Source: CAZPHU01 sp964419255 | GTDB lineage: Bacteria > Fibrobacterota > Chitinivibrionia > Chitinivibrionales > CAYFVL01 | NCBI GenBank assembly: GCA_964419255.1 | Contig: CAYQOU010000058.1 | Span: 1 to 27,756, forward strand | DNA: 27,756 nucleotides | Direction of reading: 5' to 3' | Shown: piece after piece, positions 1 to 7,811 of the stretch | How the letters are laid out: each line of letters opens with the position of its first letter | How positions within the stretch are numbered: the first letter of the stretch is position 1 | The notes under the pieces: generated by a model | What the model was told of the DNA's origin: nothing | The model's input: only the letters and a program-made list of their open reading frames with translations | The model's database searches: none | Program-made: the position numbers and the translations under genes

Positions 1-41
1 GCGGTTCATTGCAGTAGACGAGGCAAAAATAATATAAGAAT

Positions 42-70
42 ATGCGCAAACTGCTCGGGCGTTTGCGCAT
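42..70. terminator. Hairpin, possible bidirectional terminator
   Basis: A perfect 10-bp inverted repeat, ATGCGCAAAC and GTTTGCGCAT, flanks a 9-nt loop. T-rich sequence follows on both strands (TTCTTATTTC on plus, ATTCTTATATTATTTTT on minus). It is the second hairpin beyond the stop of the minus-strand GH3 gene and could back up the hairpin at 90-120, or end a plus-strand gene that lies outside the window. Confidence 0.5.
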
Positions 71-89
71 TTCTTATTTCATTGAAAGA

Positions 90-120
90 GGCCCCGCGTT
101 TTCAACTTTTCGCGGGGGCC
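90..120 (-). terminator. GC-rich hairpin after the GH3 gene
   Basis: GGCCCCGCG at 90-98 pairs with CGCGGGGGCC at 111-120 around an A/T-rich loop. It lies 12 nt past the GH3 stop codon. Read on the minus strand it is followed by a short pyrimidine run (TCTTTC), so it is a plausible but not ideal intrinsic terminator. Confidence 0.6.
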
Positions 121-131
121 ACATGGGATAT

Positions 132-2477
132 TCAGTACGTCAGCCCAAATCCATAATGGAAAAGCGGCTGATAATCTGCATCACCTCTGTTGACAGGTTG
201 CGAGTCTGCCGGCCAGGAGACCGATAGCTTGCCGGTTGGGGTGTAATCATCGAACAATACATCCGCGACTCCGCCACCCTCTGTTCCGGGAAGCCAGGCC
301 GCGACAAACGCATCAAAAGAATCGATAACAGTAGATATATCCACGGGACGACCCGATATGAGCACACCGACCGTTTTCATTCCCGCCTCCTTACATCCTG
401 AAACTATCGACTGAACATAGCTGATGGAAGGAAGCTGCAGATTCTCCTGATCTCCGTATCCCTCGGCATACGGGGTCTCCCCGAATACAATCACCGCAAT
501 ATCTGCATCGGGTAGATTATCGCCATCTCTGGAATAGCTCACCATGCTATGATTCTCAACCGCCTGCTCGATCCCCTGAAGAATTGTCGTACCACTGGTG
601 ATCGGGCCTGAGCTGCCCTGCCAGGATATGGTCCATCCTCCGCACTGATTCCCGATATCATCGGCGTGCTCACCGATAACGACGATGCTGTTTTCCGCCT
701 TGCTCAAAGGTAGCGTGGACGATTCATTCTTGAGAAGAACCTGCGACTGACGCACACACTCCCGCGCCACCTCGCGGTGCTGCTGACTGCCGATCCGCGA
801 TATCAGTGAGCGGTCCGTAAGGGGAGCATCAAACAACCCCAGATGATATTTGACCCGCAAAATCCTTCGCACGGCATCATCTATTCGCTCCTGGGGCACC
901 CGGCCATCGTTTACATGGTTTTTTAACTCATGGATGAAATCGGCGAAACTGTTAGGCGCCATGACCATATCAATCCCCGCATTTATAGCCTGCTCGACGC
1001 AGGTGCTGTAGTCTTCGGAAATCTCATCTATGCCGTCCCAGTCTGATACTACAAAACCATTAAAGCCAAGCTCCGTTTTGAGTACATCGGTGATCAGATA
1101 CGAATGGCCATGCAACTTCTGTCCGTTCCAGCTGCTGTATGAGGCCATGATGGTGGCCACACCGGCCCTAACCGCCTCCACATAGCCGGGCATATGAATT
1201 TCTCGAAGCTCATCTTCACTGATCTGCGCATCCCCCCGGTCAACGAGATACTCAAACGTAACCGGCCAGCCGGTGGTATAGTTGCTTGTCCCATAGGCCG
1301 TGCCTCCGTCTGCCACGTAGTGCTTGGCACAGGCGGCAATGGTGGTATCGGCACCGAGATCATCTCCCTGATAACCGTACACAGCATCTGCGGCAAAACG
1401 TTGCTGAAGTTCGGGATCTTCTCCGAAGCTTTCGTAGGTTCTTCCCCAGCGGTCGTCACGTACAACCGCCAGGCAGGGGGCAAACGTCCAGTCCACTCCT
1501 GTGGCAGCGGTCTCGATCGCCGTGATACGACCGGCCTCCCTGATCAGCCCGGGGTTACGTGTGCATCCCAGGCCGATATTGTGGGGGAAAATGACCGCCC
1601 CGGGCAGGTTATTATGGCCGTGAACGGCATCACTGCCGTAGATAATCGGGATACCCAGACGTGTGGACAGGGCCGCATTCTGCATCTGATCATACATATC
1701 CGCCCACGACTCGGGCGTATCGCCGGGGGCACTGCCCCCGCCACTGAGAATCGAGCCGAGAAAAAGGTCCTGTATTTCGTTTTCTTCTAAAGATCCCCGC
1801 TCCGCCTGCGTCATCTGCCCGACCTTTTCGTCAAGAGTCATAATCGCGATGAGCGAATCGATAATCCCTTCAATACTATCGGGCTCAAGGATAATATCAT
1901 CCATCTGATCGGCCGTCGGTACGGGGTGGATCTCCTTTATGTATCCGAACTTTTCTGCTTTTATTGAATCCTGATTGAGTTGAGAACCTGTGGTGATGGG
2001 GCGCGAAACCATCATCTGATTAGTCGAGATGATACCCGTCAGGGGCATGAATTTGGCGGTAAGATTAGAGAACCTGGAGCTGAGCCTGACTAAAAACATC
2101 CCTCCACCGATTTTCTCTGACGGAATACTGATAGTTGTGCTGTTTCCGGTTGCTCTGATCGAACGTTTAAATAGACGCCTGCCGGAAAAACTGTAACAGG
2201 ACAGAACCACCCGTTCGGAGGCGATCGTGGGTATCGTGATACTGTTGCGGTGTATCCGAACTTTCTGCTGATGGTTTTCTCTCAGATGACTAACTTCGGA
2301 GTATAAAGGAAATTCAAATATCCCTGTAGAGTCGGTGAATGCCACCGAGGATCCAAGCGTTATGCGTGCGTTTGGTACAGGATTAGACCGATGATCGATG
2401 ACCTTTCCGCTCAGAGCAAACGTCTGAGCAAAAAGACAGGCCGACAGTATGATCGCGAATGGACAGAACTTTTTCAT
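132..2477 (-). CDS. Secreted glycoside hydrolase family 3 beta-glucosidase / exo-glucanase
   Basis: This 781-aa enzyme should remove glucose from the non-reducing ends of beta-glucans or cello-oligosaccharides outside the cytoplasm. The start is set at the ATG giving MKKFCPFAIILSAC..., preceded by GGGAG 6 nt upstream; the longer frame (to 2555) would bury this signal peptide. Cleavage is likely after the TFA at residues 19-21, although LSAC could be read as a lipobox. Residues 22-60 resemble a carboxypeptidase regulatory-like beta-sandwich. Residues about 91-145 (SFSGRRLF ... GGGMFLVRLS) resemble a type IX-type sorting module. The GH3 N-terminal domain spans about 202-534 with RWGRTYESFGEDP, AKHYVADGGT and the nucleophile Asp479 in VVSDWDG. 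The GH3 C-terminal domain spans about 579-774 with GGWTISWQG and the family-typical end FHYGFGLTY. No Fn3-like tail follows. It is divergent from the GH1 gene. Substrate is inferred only. Confidence 0.93.
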   Translation of the reverse strand: MKKFCPFAIILSACLFAQTFALSGKVIDHRSNPVPNARITLGSSVAFTDSTGIFEFPLYSEVSHLRENHQQKVRIHRNSITIPTIASERVVLSCYSFSGRRLFKRSIRATGNSTTISIPSEKIGGGMFLVRLSSRFSNLTAKFMPLTGIISTNQMMVSRPITTGSQLNQDSIKAEKFGYIKEIHPVPTADQMDDIILEPDSIEGIIDSLIAIMTLDEKVGQMTQAERGSLEENEIQDLFLGSILSGGGSAPGDTPESWADMYDQMQNAALSTRLGIPIIYGSDAVHGHNNLPGAVIFPHNIGLGCTRNPGLIREAGRITAIETAATGVDWTFAPCLAVVRDDRWGRTYESFGEDPELQQRFAADAVYGYQGDDLGADTTIAACAKHYVADGGTAYGTSNYTTGWPVTFEYLVDRGDAQISEDELREIHMPGYVEAVRAGVATIMASYSSWNGQKLHGHSYLITDVLKTELGFNGFVVSDWDGIDEISEDYSTCVEQAINAGIDMVMAPNSFADFIHELKNHVNDGRVPQERIDDAVRRILRVKYHLGLFDAPLTDRSLISRIGSQQHREVARECVRQSQVLLKNESSTLPLSKAENSIVVIGEHADDIGNQCGGWTISWQGSSGPITSGTTILQGIEQAVENHSMVSYSRDGDNLPDADIAVIVFGETPYAEGYGDQENLQLPSISYVQSIVSGCKEAGMKTVGVLISGRPVDISTVIDSFDAFVAAWLPGTEGGGVADVLFDDYTPTGKLSVSWPADSQPVNRGDADYQPLFHYGFGLTY

Positions 2478-2868
2478 GTAGACTCCCGAAGAATTTTTTG
2501 CATATGGCTTAATACGAATATCCGTCAATACCATTTGTCTGTTAGAATATAACAAAGAAACCGAGCCGATGCCGATGAAAGATTAGGCGGATCATCAATT
2601 TATCAACGGTGTTAAATCAATTAGATCTTTTATTGATCCTGTTGTCATAAAACAGATGTGTTTTTGCTTTCTCTTTTACTATTGTTCCATACATACTCTT
2701 GCAGCTGCGGGAGCATGGTGCCGTTGAGATATATCCATAAAATGAGCGGTTTCAAGCGGATTGGTTGTCCAATCCCGTCTATATACTCCTCATTAACTGC
2801 ACGATCACCAGAAAACATGATACAGCAATAATTTGGTTTGTTTCCGGAAGGGATGAATAAAAAGAGAA
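2478..2868. other. Divergent intergenic region between GH3 and GH1
   Basis: This 391-bp gap separates two oppositely directed glucosidase genes and should hold both promoters. A candidate GH3 promoter is noted separately. A small inverted repeat, GTTA-GAATA-TAAC, lies near 2540-2552. A minus-strand frame of 80 codons (2645-2887) runs through the gap and into the GH1 start; it has no recognisable family and no clear ribosome binding site, and I do not annotate it as a gene. Confidence 0.5.
2499..2528 (-). promoter_or_regulatory. Candidate sigma70-type promoter of the GH3 gene
   Basis: On the minus strand TTGACG (2523-2528) and TATGCA (2499-2504) are separated by 18 nt. The -10-like box ends 22 nt before the GH3 start codon, which leaves a short leader holding the GGGAG ribosome binding site. 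This is pattern matching only. Confidence 0.3.
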
Positions 2869-4227
2869 ATGAGTTTTGCGGAGTCATTTGTATGGGGCGC
2901 AGCCGCTTCTTCGTATCAGATTGAGGGGGCCGCGTTTGAGGATGGAAAAGGGCCTTCGGTATGGGATATTCACTGTCAGAAACCGGGGGCGATTTTCAGG
3001 GGCGAAAGTGGTCTGGTTGCCTGCGATCACTACAACAGGTATACGGAAGATATTGACTTGATGAGCACAATCGGTCTGCAGGCCTACCGCTTTTCAATCA
3101 GCTGGCCGCGGGTTTTGCCTATGGGTGTGGGGGATGTCAATACAAAGGGGCTAGATTTTTACGACCGCCTGGTGGATGCTCTCCTGGAGAAAAACATCCA
3201 GCCCTATGTAACCCTCTATCATTGGGATATGCCGCACGAGCTTTTCTGCCGGGGAGGGTGGCTGAATAGATGCAGCGCGGACTGGTTTGCCGAATACACC
3301 AAAGTTGTGGTCAACAAGCTCTCCGATCGCGTCCACCACTGGATGACATTTAACGAGCCGCAGGTCTTTGTGGAGTGCGGATACCATAACGGGGCTCATG
3401 CCCCCGGACTCAAATACGATATTTCCGAGCTGACCCGACTTGCCCATCATGTGCTTCTTGCACACGGAAAGAGTGTGCGGGTAATTCGGGATGAGGCGGG
3501 GGAGTCTGCACAGGTGGGCTTTGTGGTTGCACCGGTTAACTCCGTTCCCATGGATGAGTCCGTGGCGAATATCGAGGCGGCTCGCATGGAGATGTTTGCA
3601 GTCCATGATAATGATCTGTGGACAAACGGCTGGTGGCTGGATCCAATATTTCTGGGAAGGTACCCCGATGACGGCTCGGTATTTGGCGGGCGTATGCATG
3701 ATTTCACCGCCGATGACATGGATATCATTTCCCATCCGATTGATTTTCTAGGGGTAAACATCTACTACGGTAATTTTTTCCAGCAAGGAGAGTGTGGAAA
3801 GCCGCAGCAAGTTGCATTTAATCCCGGTTTTCCGACCACCGCACTCAACTGGTATGTAGTACCCGAGGCGATGTATTGGACACCGCGGTTTCTTTTTGAC
3901 CGATATAAGATGCCTATGTATATCATGGAAAACGGCCTCTCATGTAGAGATTGGGTGTCACAGGATGGCAGGGTGCATGACTCAAACAGAATAGATTTTA
4001 TGACAAGATACTTGCAAGGCTTGCATCGCGCATCTGAGGACGGTGTCGATATGCGGGGTTATTTCTACTGGTCGATCATGGATAATTTCGAATGGGCGCA
4101 GGGGTATAAGGAACGATTCGGTTTGATTCACGTGGATTTTTCCACCCTGAAAAGGACTCTGAAGGATTCGGCGCTGTTTTACAAGGAGGTTATTGCTTCC
4201 AGGGGGGCTAATATACAATTGTCTTGA
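2869..4227 (+). CDS. Glycoside hydrolase family 1 beta-glucosidase
   Basis: This 452-aa protein has the usual length of bacterial GH1 beta-glucosidases, single-domain TIM-barrel enzymes that split cellobiose and other beta-glucosides by a retaining mechanism. The N-terminus FVWGAAASSYQIEGA is the family signature. Acid/base Glu163 is in TFNEP and nucleophile Glu354 is in YIMENG. The sugar-binding region YWSIMDNFEWAQGY and the closing RFGLIHVDF are intact. There is no signal peptide, so it acts in the cytoplasm. The ribosome binding site is weak: AAAGAGAA lies directly against the ATG and a stronger GGAAGGG is about 16 nt away. It is divergent from the exported GH3 enzyme, which suggests a two-step outside/inside use of beta-glucosides. 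A 6-phospho-beta-glucosidase cannot be formally excluded, but no PTS genes are nearby. Confidence 0.95.
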   Translation: MSFAESFVWGAAASSYQIEGAAFEDGKGPSVWDIHCQKPGAIFRGESGLVACDHYNRYTEDIDLMSTIGLQAYRFSISWPRVLPMGVGDVNTKGLDFYDRLVDALLEKNIQPYVTLYHWDMPHELFCRGGWLNRCSADWFAEYTKVVVNKLSDRVHHWMTFNEPQVFVECGYHNGAHAPGLKYDISELTRLAHHVLLAHGKSVRVIRDEAGESAQVGFVVAPVNSVPMDESVANIEAARMEMFAVHDNDLWTNGWWLDPIFLGRYPDDGSVFGGRMHDFTADDMDIISHPIDFLGVNIYYGNFFQQGECGKPQQVAFNPGFPTTALNWYVVPEAMYWTPRFLFDRYKMPMYIMENGLSCRDWVSQDGRVHDSNRIDFMTRYLQGLHRASEDGVDMRGYFYWSIMDNFEWAQGYKERFGLIHVDFSTLKRTLKDSALFYKEVIASRGANIQLS

Positions 4228-4296
4228 CGCGCACCTGTTTAGCATTTCTAAGGCTGCAAGGAAAGTTTACCTGCTGTCAAAATAAAGCCTGTGAGA

Positions 4297-4330
4297 GCTT
4301 AACACTGATCACCGCGAGTGTCTCGCAGCT
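4297..4330 (-). repeat. Intergenic hairpin repeat, copy A (divergent member)
   Basis: On the minus strand this reads GCGAGACACTCGC (4314-4326) followed by GTGATCAG, matching copy D at 10 of 13 core bases and sharing GATCAG downstream. The core is a perfect 5-bp stem, GCGAG/CTCGC. It lies in the convergent gap between the GH1 and EamA genes. Confidence 0.45.
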
Positions 4331-4469
4331 GTGCGAGAGCCAGAGGAATCTTCTTACCAGATTTACCTGTAGACGAATAGATCGAAGCCCGGAGTAATCG
4401 CGTTGAAATCCTACTTGAGGATAAACAAGAAAGCTTTCACGGGCTGAACGAGAAACACCGAGTTCTGAA

Positions 4470-5330
4470 CTATCGACTTTCAAGCTCAGCTTTCCTCGGG
4501 ACGACGACCAAAAGCAGCGCGCTTATGATAACGACTAATCCGATATAGAAATGCGCCTGGAGGGTTTCGTTCAAGACAATGACCGCAAGGAGCGAGGCGA
4601 TGACCGGCTTGATGAAAAAAATGGATGTTCCCGTGACCACCGGTACCCGTGCAAGACCATAGAAATAGAATAGATACGCCAGTCCGGTGGCAAACAGGAT
4701 GAGATAGCCGAGCCACAATCCTGTGTGAAGCGGGTGGGAGATAGAGAAGTCCCGGATAAGCGGCAGAAGAAAGAGTGAGCCGGTGCAGAACATAAATCCG
4801 GTCACCACCAGGGGGCCATATTTTTTGACATAGCTCTTTGAGCTGGCGATATAGACGCCGAATGCGACAGCGGAAATCAGCATCAGGAGAGGGCCGGAGA
4901 TTGCCTGAAGAGAAATAAGGGTGAAACCGAAGCTGAGGATGTAGACACCGGCAAAGCCCAGCACCAGCCCGGCAAACATCCGCCTGCCTAACGGCTCCTT
5001 GAGAAGCACATGGGCGGTGAGAGCCGAAAAAAGGGGATTGATGCTGAAGATAACCGCCCCGGTGGAGGCGTCGATTGTCCGCAGCGAGACGTGATACGCC
5101 CCGAAACAGATTGCTACTCCGATGATTCCCAGTGCGCCGAGCCGGATAACATCCCGGCGGTCAAATGATTTCACCGCACGCGGACTTATCCCCAGCATAA
5201 TCAGCCCCGCGATCAGAAACCGGCTCGCCGCGATTAGCATCGGGTCGACTTCCGGGCCGATAAGTTTTACCACCACCTCGATAGTACTGAAAAAAACAAT
5301 CGTCGTAACGATTGCCAGATATGCTTTCAT
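4470..5330 (-). CDS. EamA-family (DMT superfamily) transporter
   Basis: This 286-aa protein is an inner-membrane carrier of the drug/metabolite transporter superfamily, with about ten hydrophobic segments arranged as two EamA repeats of five. The first half begins AIVTTIVFFSTIEVVVKLIG and contains the typical AASRFLIAGLIML and GVAICFGAYHVSL segments. The second half holds FGVYIASSKSYVKKYGPL, GLAYLFYFYGLARVP and the family-like FIKPVIASLLAVIVLNE. The start ATG has GGGGAT 8 nt upstream. Substrates in this family range from amino acids to nucleosides and drugs, and none can be read from sequence. It stands alone, divergent from the HAD gene and convergent with the GH1 gene. Confidence 0.9.
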   Translation of the reverse strand: MKAYLAIVTTIVFFSTIEVVVKLIGPEVDPMLIAASRFLIAGLIMLGISPRAVKSFDRRDVIRLGALGIIGVAICFGAYHVSLRTIDASTGAVIFSINPLFSALTAHVLLKEPLGRRMFAGLVLGFAGVYILSFGFTLISLQAISGPLLMLISAVAFGVYIASSKSYVKKYGPLVVTGFMFCTGSLFLLPLIRDFSISHPLHTGLWLGYLILFATGLAYLFYFYGLARVPVVTGTSIFFIKPVIASLLAVIVLNETLQAHFYIGLVVIISALLLVVVPRKAELESR

Positions 5331-5528
5331 AGGATTAATCCCCGTTTATCTGACCAAAGGAATGCAAAATATCAATTCACCTGTCTTTAATTCCAGTTAA
5401 TGAGACGGGGAATACACTCAACCTGGCCAACTAATTGCATTATATCGATTGGAGGGAAGCATATCCTGTATATATTTTTTTCTTGATTGATCTGGTGCAG
5501 GAGAAATCGTATCAGATTGAGAGGTTCT

Positions 5529-5563
5529 GTGCGAATCGTCGCCAGAGATCGCTCAATTCAGGT
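5529..5563 (+). repeat. Intergenic hairpin repeat, copy B
   Basis: GTGCGAATCGTCGCCAGAGA, then TCGCTCAATTCAGGT. It aligns with copy D over about 35 nt with few mismatches and one deleted A. The GCGA...TCGC complementarity is kept. Confidence 0.6.
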
Positions 5564-5680
5564 CATAAAAAAAGCAATAGTGCAGATAACTGAAAATGGA
5601 CGGTGCAAATGGTTGTGTCTGGGGGTAAGAAAAAATCTTAACAGTAGACAGTAAAATAATGATTTAGAAGAAATATCTCA

Positions 5681-5703
5681 ACCAGACGGCAAACTGGTCT
5701 GGT
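5681..5703. promoter_or_regulatory. Inverted repeat upstream of the HAD gene
   Basis: ACCAGAC and GTCTGGT form a perfect 7-bp inverted repeat around a 9-nt spacer, 28 nt before the HAD start codon and just before its AGAAAGG ribosome binding site. It could be an operator or a leader hairpin. No poly-T follows on either strand, so a terminator is unlikely. Confidence 0.4.
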
Positions 5704-5731
5704 GAAAAAATAGAAAGGCGTGCAGAGCATT

Positions 5732-6400
5732 ATGGCTATATGTGCGATATTCGGCTGGGATGGGGTGATTGTCGACTCCTCATGGGAGCATGAACAGAGT
5801 TGGCAGCGTCTGGCGGCCGAAGAGAATAGAGTGTTACCCGAAGGCTATTTCCAGAAGGGTTTCGGGATGAAAAACGAGCTGATAATTCAGCAGATTCTGG
5901 ATTGGACCCACGATAAAGCTGAGGTGTATCGGTTGTCGATGCGCAAGGAGCAGATCTATCGAGAGATCCTTAGCTCAAGCCAGGTGGAGGTGCTTCCGGG
6001 GGTACTCCCTTTTCTTGATATGCTTCACTCGCTGTCTATTCCCACCATGATCGCCTCCTCAACTCACCGGGCAAATATCGATGTGGTAATACAGCGGTTG
6101 GAAATCGGCGGGTATTTCGACGGGATAGTCAGCGGAGAGGATGTAGTTGCCGGCAAACCCGATCCGCAGGTGTTTCTGATGGCTGCGCGGCATTTCGAAT
6201 GCCCGGTGCAAAACAGTGTGGTGTTTGAGGATGCACCTGCGGGAATCGTCGCCGCCCATCGTGCGGGGATGAAAGCCGTCGGAGTGGCAACCACCCATCC
6301 CGCATACACGCTTATCGATGCCGATATCGTGGTACACCGCCTGGATGAGCTGAATCGATTCAAACTGGAAGATCTGTACGCCCATGCTCAGCACATCTGA
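5732..6400 (+). CDS. HAD-superfamily hydrolase (beta-phosphoglucomutase-like) lacking the nucleophile Asp
   Basis: This 222-aa protein has the full architecture of subfamily I HAD phosphatases/phosphomutases, with a cap domain between motifs I and II. Motif II is Ser in IASSTHR, motif III is Lys in GKPDP and motif IV is FEDAPAG. Motif I, normally DxDGV, reads FGWDGVIVDS: the catalytic nucleophile position is Gly8 (GGC, 5753-5755) while the acid/base Asp10 remains. The ATG at 5732 is preferred because the in-frame GTG at 5720 sits one base from the AGAAAGG ribosome binding site. It overlaps folC by 17 nt, so the two are probably cotranscribed. If the Gly is real, the protein is likely inactive as a phosphatase or has another role; if a sequence error, it is an ordinary sugar-phosphate HAD enzyme. 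Confidence 0.85.
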   Translation: MAICAIFGWDGVIVDSSWEHEQSWQRLAAEENRVLPEGYFQKGFGMKNELIIQQILDWTHDKAEVYRLSMRKEQIYREILSSSQVEVLPGVLPFLDMLHSLSIPTMIASSTHRANIDVVIQRLEIGGYFDGIVSGEDVVAGKPDPQVFLMAARHFECPVQNSVVFEDAPAGIVAAHRAGMKAVGVATTHPAYTLIDADIVVHRLDELNRFKLEDLYAHAQHI

Positions 6401-7670
6401 TGGGGCTCGGCGGGTGCTGGACCGAATCTTTTCCAGAGCGACCAAAGGAATCAAGCTTGGCCTTCAGCGCATGATATCCGCTGCCGCGGACGTGGGAAAC
6501 CCTCATCTGAGCATTCGCTCGATCCATGTTGCCGGCACCAACGGCAAGGGTTCCATATGTGCCTTTCTCGACGCGATGCTTCGGGGGGAGGGGTATTCGA
6601 CGGGGCTTTATACCTCGCCTCATCTGGTGCGATTCGAGGAGCGGTTTCTGATCAATGGCAAGCCTGTGGCAACCGATGAGTGGTTGACCATATACAACTC
6701 CTTTGAGCCGGTGATCGACCGCTACGATCTGACATTTTTCGAGACCACGACTCTGATTGCTTTCGAGCTGTTCAAAAGAAACCGGGTGGATTGGGCGATA
6801 TACGAGACAGGGCTGGGTGGGAGGCTGGATGCCACCAATATTGTTCGGCCCGAAGTCGCGATAATCGGTGCTATCGGGCTAGACCATGTGCAGTACCTGG
6901 GCCCGGACATCCTTTCCATAACGGGAGAGAAGCTTGGGATCGCAAAGGCCCGCACACCGCTTATCATGTACAAGCCGGAGAAAGCGGAAGTCGAGGCGTA
7001 CGCACAGGATTACTGCCGGAAAATGAACATTGCCCTGGAGATCGCCGATGGCTCCGCTGTCGAGCCGTTGTCTGAATCGGCGGGGGCTAACGCATTCATA
7101 TACGAAGATCACGTCGTGTGTCTGCCGTTTGAAGGTGACTTTCAGAGAGGCAATGCGCTGTGTGCGATCCGGGCCGCCGGGCATGTCATTCCCGACAGAT
7201 TCGACCATGCGCTTGAAGCGATAAAGAATGCCCGTCTGCCCGGGAGGTTTGAGACTGTGCGGATAAAAGGAAAGCATCTTATTTTCGATGTTGCCCACAA
7301 TCCGCAGGCTGCCGCCGGGCTGGTATCCTCTTTGGAGAGACGGTTCGGGGGAAGTCGTATCAGGTTTGTGGTGGGAATAATGAAAGACAAGGATGTTGCC
7401 GGGATGCTGAAAGAGTATTGCCGGGTGGCGGGGGAGGTTGTGTTCGCTCGTCCCCGGACACCACGAGCATCCACACCCGATGATATGGGCAAATTTTTTC
7501 ACAGCCACAGATCATCCGTACCATACCGCATATTCGAATCGGTAAAGGAGGCTGTGGACAGTGCTCTTGAATCTGATGATGGTATGCCGGTTTGTGTGAC
7601 GGGGTCATTTCATACGGTGGGCGAGGGGATGGAGGCGCTTTCGATATGTCCCTACCCGGGCGCCTGTTAG
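6384..7670 (+). CDS. folC: Bifunctional folylpolyglutamate synthase / dihydrofolate synthase
   Basis: This 428-aa Mur-ligase-family enzyme adds glutamate to dihydropteroate and to folates in the cytoplasm, using ATP. The ATP-binding loop is VAGTNGKGSI at residues 49-58. Other FolC signatures are YTSPHLVRFEERF (76-88, substrate loop), ETGLGGRLDATN (141-152), AIIGAIGLDHVQYLG, EKLGIAK and the C-terminal-domain FDVAHNPQAA. Length matches the family. The ATG lies inside the end of the HAD gene (17-nt overlap), implying translational coupling. A candidate terminator follows the stop. No other folate gene is nearby. Confidence 0.95.
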   Translation: MLSTSDGARRVLDRIFSRATKGIKLGLQRMISAAADVGNPHLSIRSIHVAGTNGKGSICAFLDAMLRGEGYSTGLYTSPHLVRFEERFLINGKPVATDEWLTIYNSFEPVIDRYDLTFFETTTLIAFELFKRNRVDWAIYETGLGGRLDATNIVRPEVAIIGAIGLDHVQYLGPDILSITGEKLGIAKARTPLIMYKPEKAEVEAYAQDYCRKMNIALEIADGSAVEPLSESAGANAFIYEDHVVCLPFEGDFQRGNALCAIRAAGHVIPDRFDHALEAIKNARLPGRFETVRIKGKHLIFDVAHNPQAAAGLVSSLERRFGGSRIRFVVGIMKDKDVAGMLKEYCRVAGEVVFARPRTPRASTPDDMGKFFHSHRSSVPYRIFESVKEAVDSALESDDGMPVCVTGSFHTVGEGMEALSICPYPGAC

Positions 7671-7676
7671 GAAGAA

Positions 7677-7698
7677 AGATTCTCTCGACAATCCGAAT
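7677..7698 (-). repeat. Possible intergenic hairpin repeat, copy F (weak)
   Basis: On the minus strand GTCGAGAGAATC matches the core CGCGAGAGAATC of copy D at 10 of 12 positions. The flanks do not align convincingly, so membership is uncertain. Confidence 0.25.
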
Positions 7699-7703
7699 GA
7701 TTT

Positions 7704-7739
7704 TTGTATGCTAAACCGTTAGCTGCCAATACAATTTTT
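7704..7739 (+). terminator. Probable terminator of HAD-folC
   Basis: TTGTAT pairs with ATACAA, with an inner stem GCTAA/TTAGC (loop ACCG) and a 5-nt bulge. TTTTTC follows immediately on the plus strand. It lies 33 nt past the folC stop. Confidence 0.6.
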
Positions 7740-7811
7740 CGTAGAGGCTGCTAAGGGCCGCAGAATTCGCAGAGGATATAACACCACTCTCGACTCTACT
7801 CCATATCAAAT

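Larger units (their letters stand above)
5331..5731. other. Divergent intergenic region between EamA and HAD genes
   Basis: This 401-bp AT-rich gap has no credible gene. It contains copy B of the dispersed hairpin repeat (5529-5563) and a 7-bp inverted repeat just before the HAD start (5681-5703). Promoters for both flanking genes must lie here, but no convincing -35/-10 pair stands out. Confidence 0.5.

Noticed and set aside
2645..2887. Minus-strand 80-codon frame between the two glucosidase genes
   Set aside because: It overlaps the GH1 start, has no clear ribosome binding site and resembles no family I know. The region must also hold promoters.
3629..3636. A GCTGGTGG octamer (E. coli Chi) inside the GH1 gene
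   Set aside because: One octamer is expected by chance, and the Chi sequence of this organism's RecBCD is unknown.
4277..4483. Minus-strand 68-codon frame downstream of the EamA gene
   Set aside because: It overlaps the EamA stop, contains repeat copy A and has no supporting start signal.
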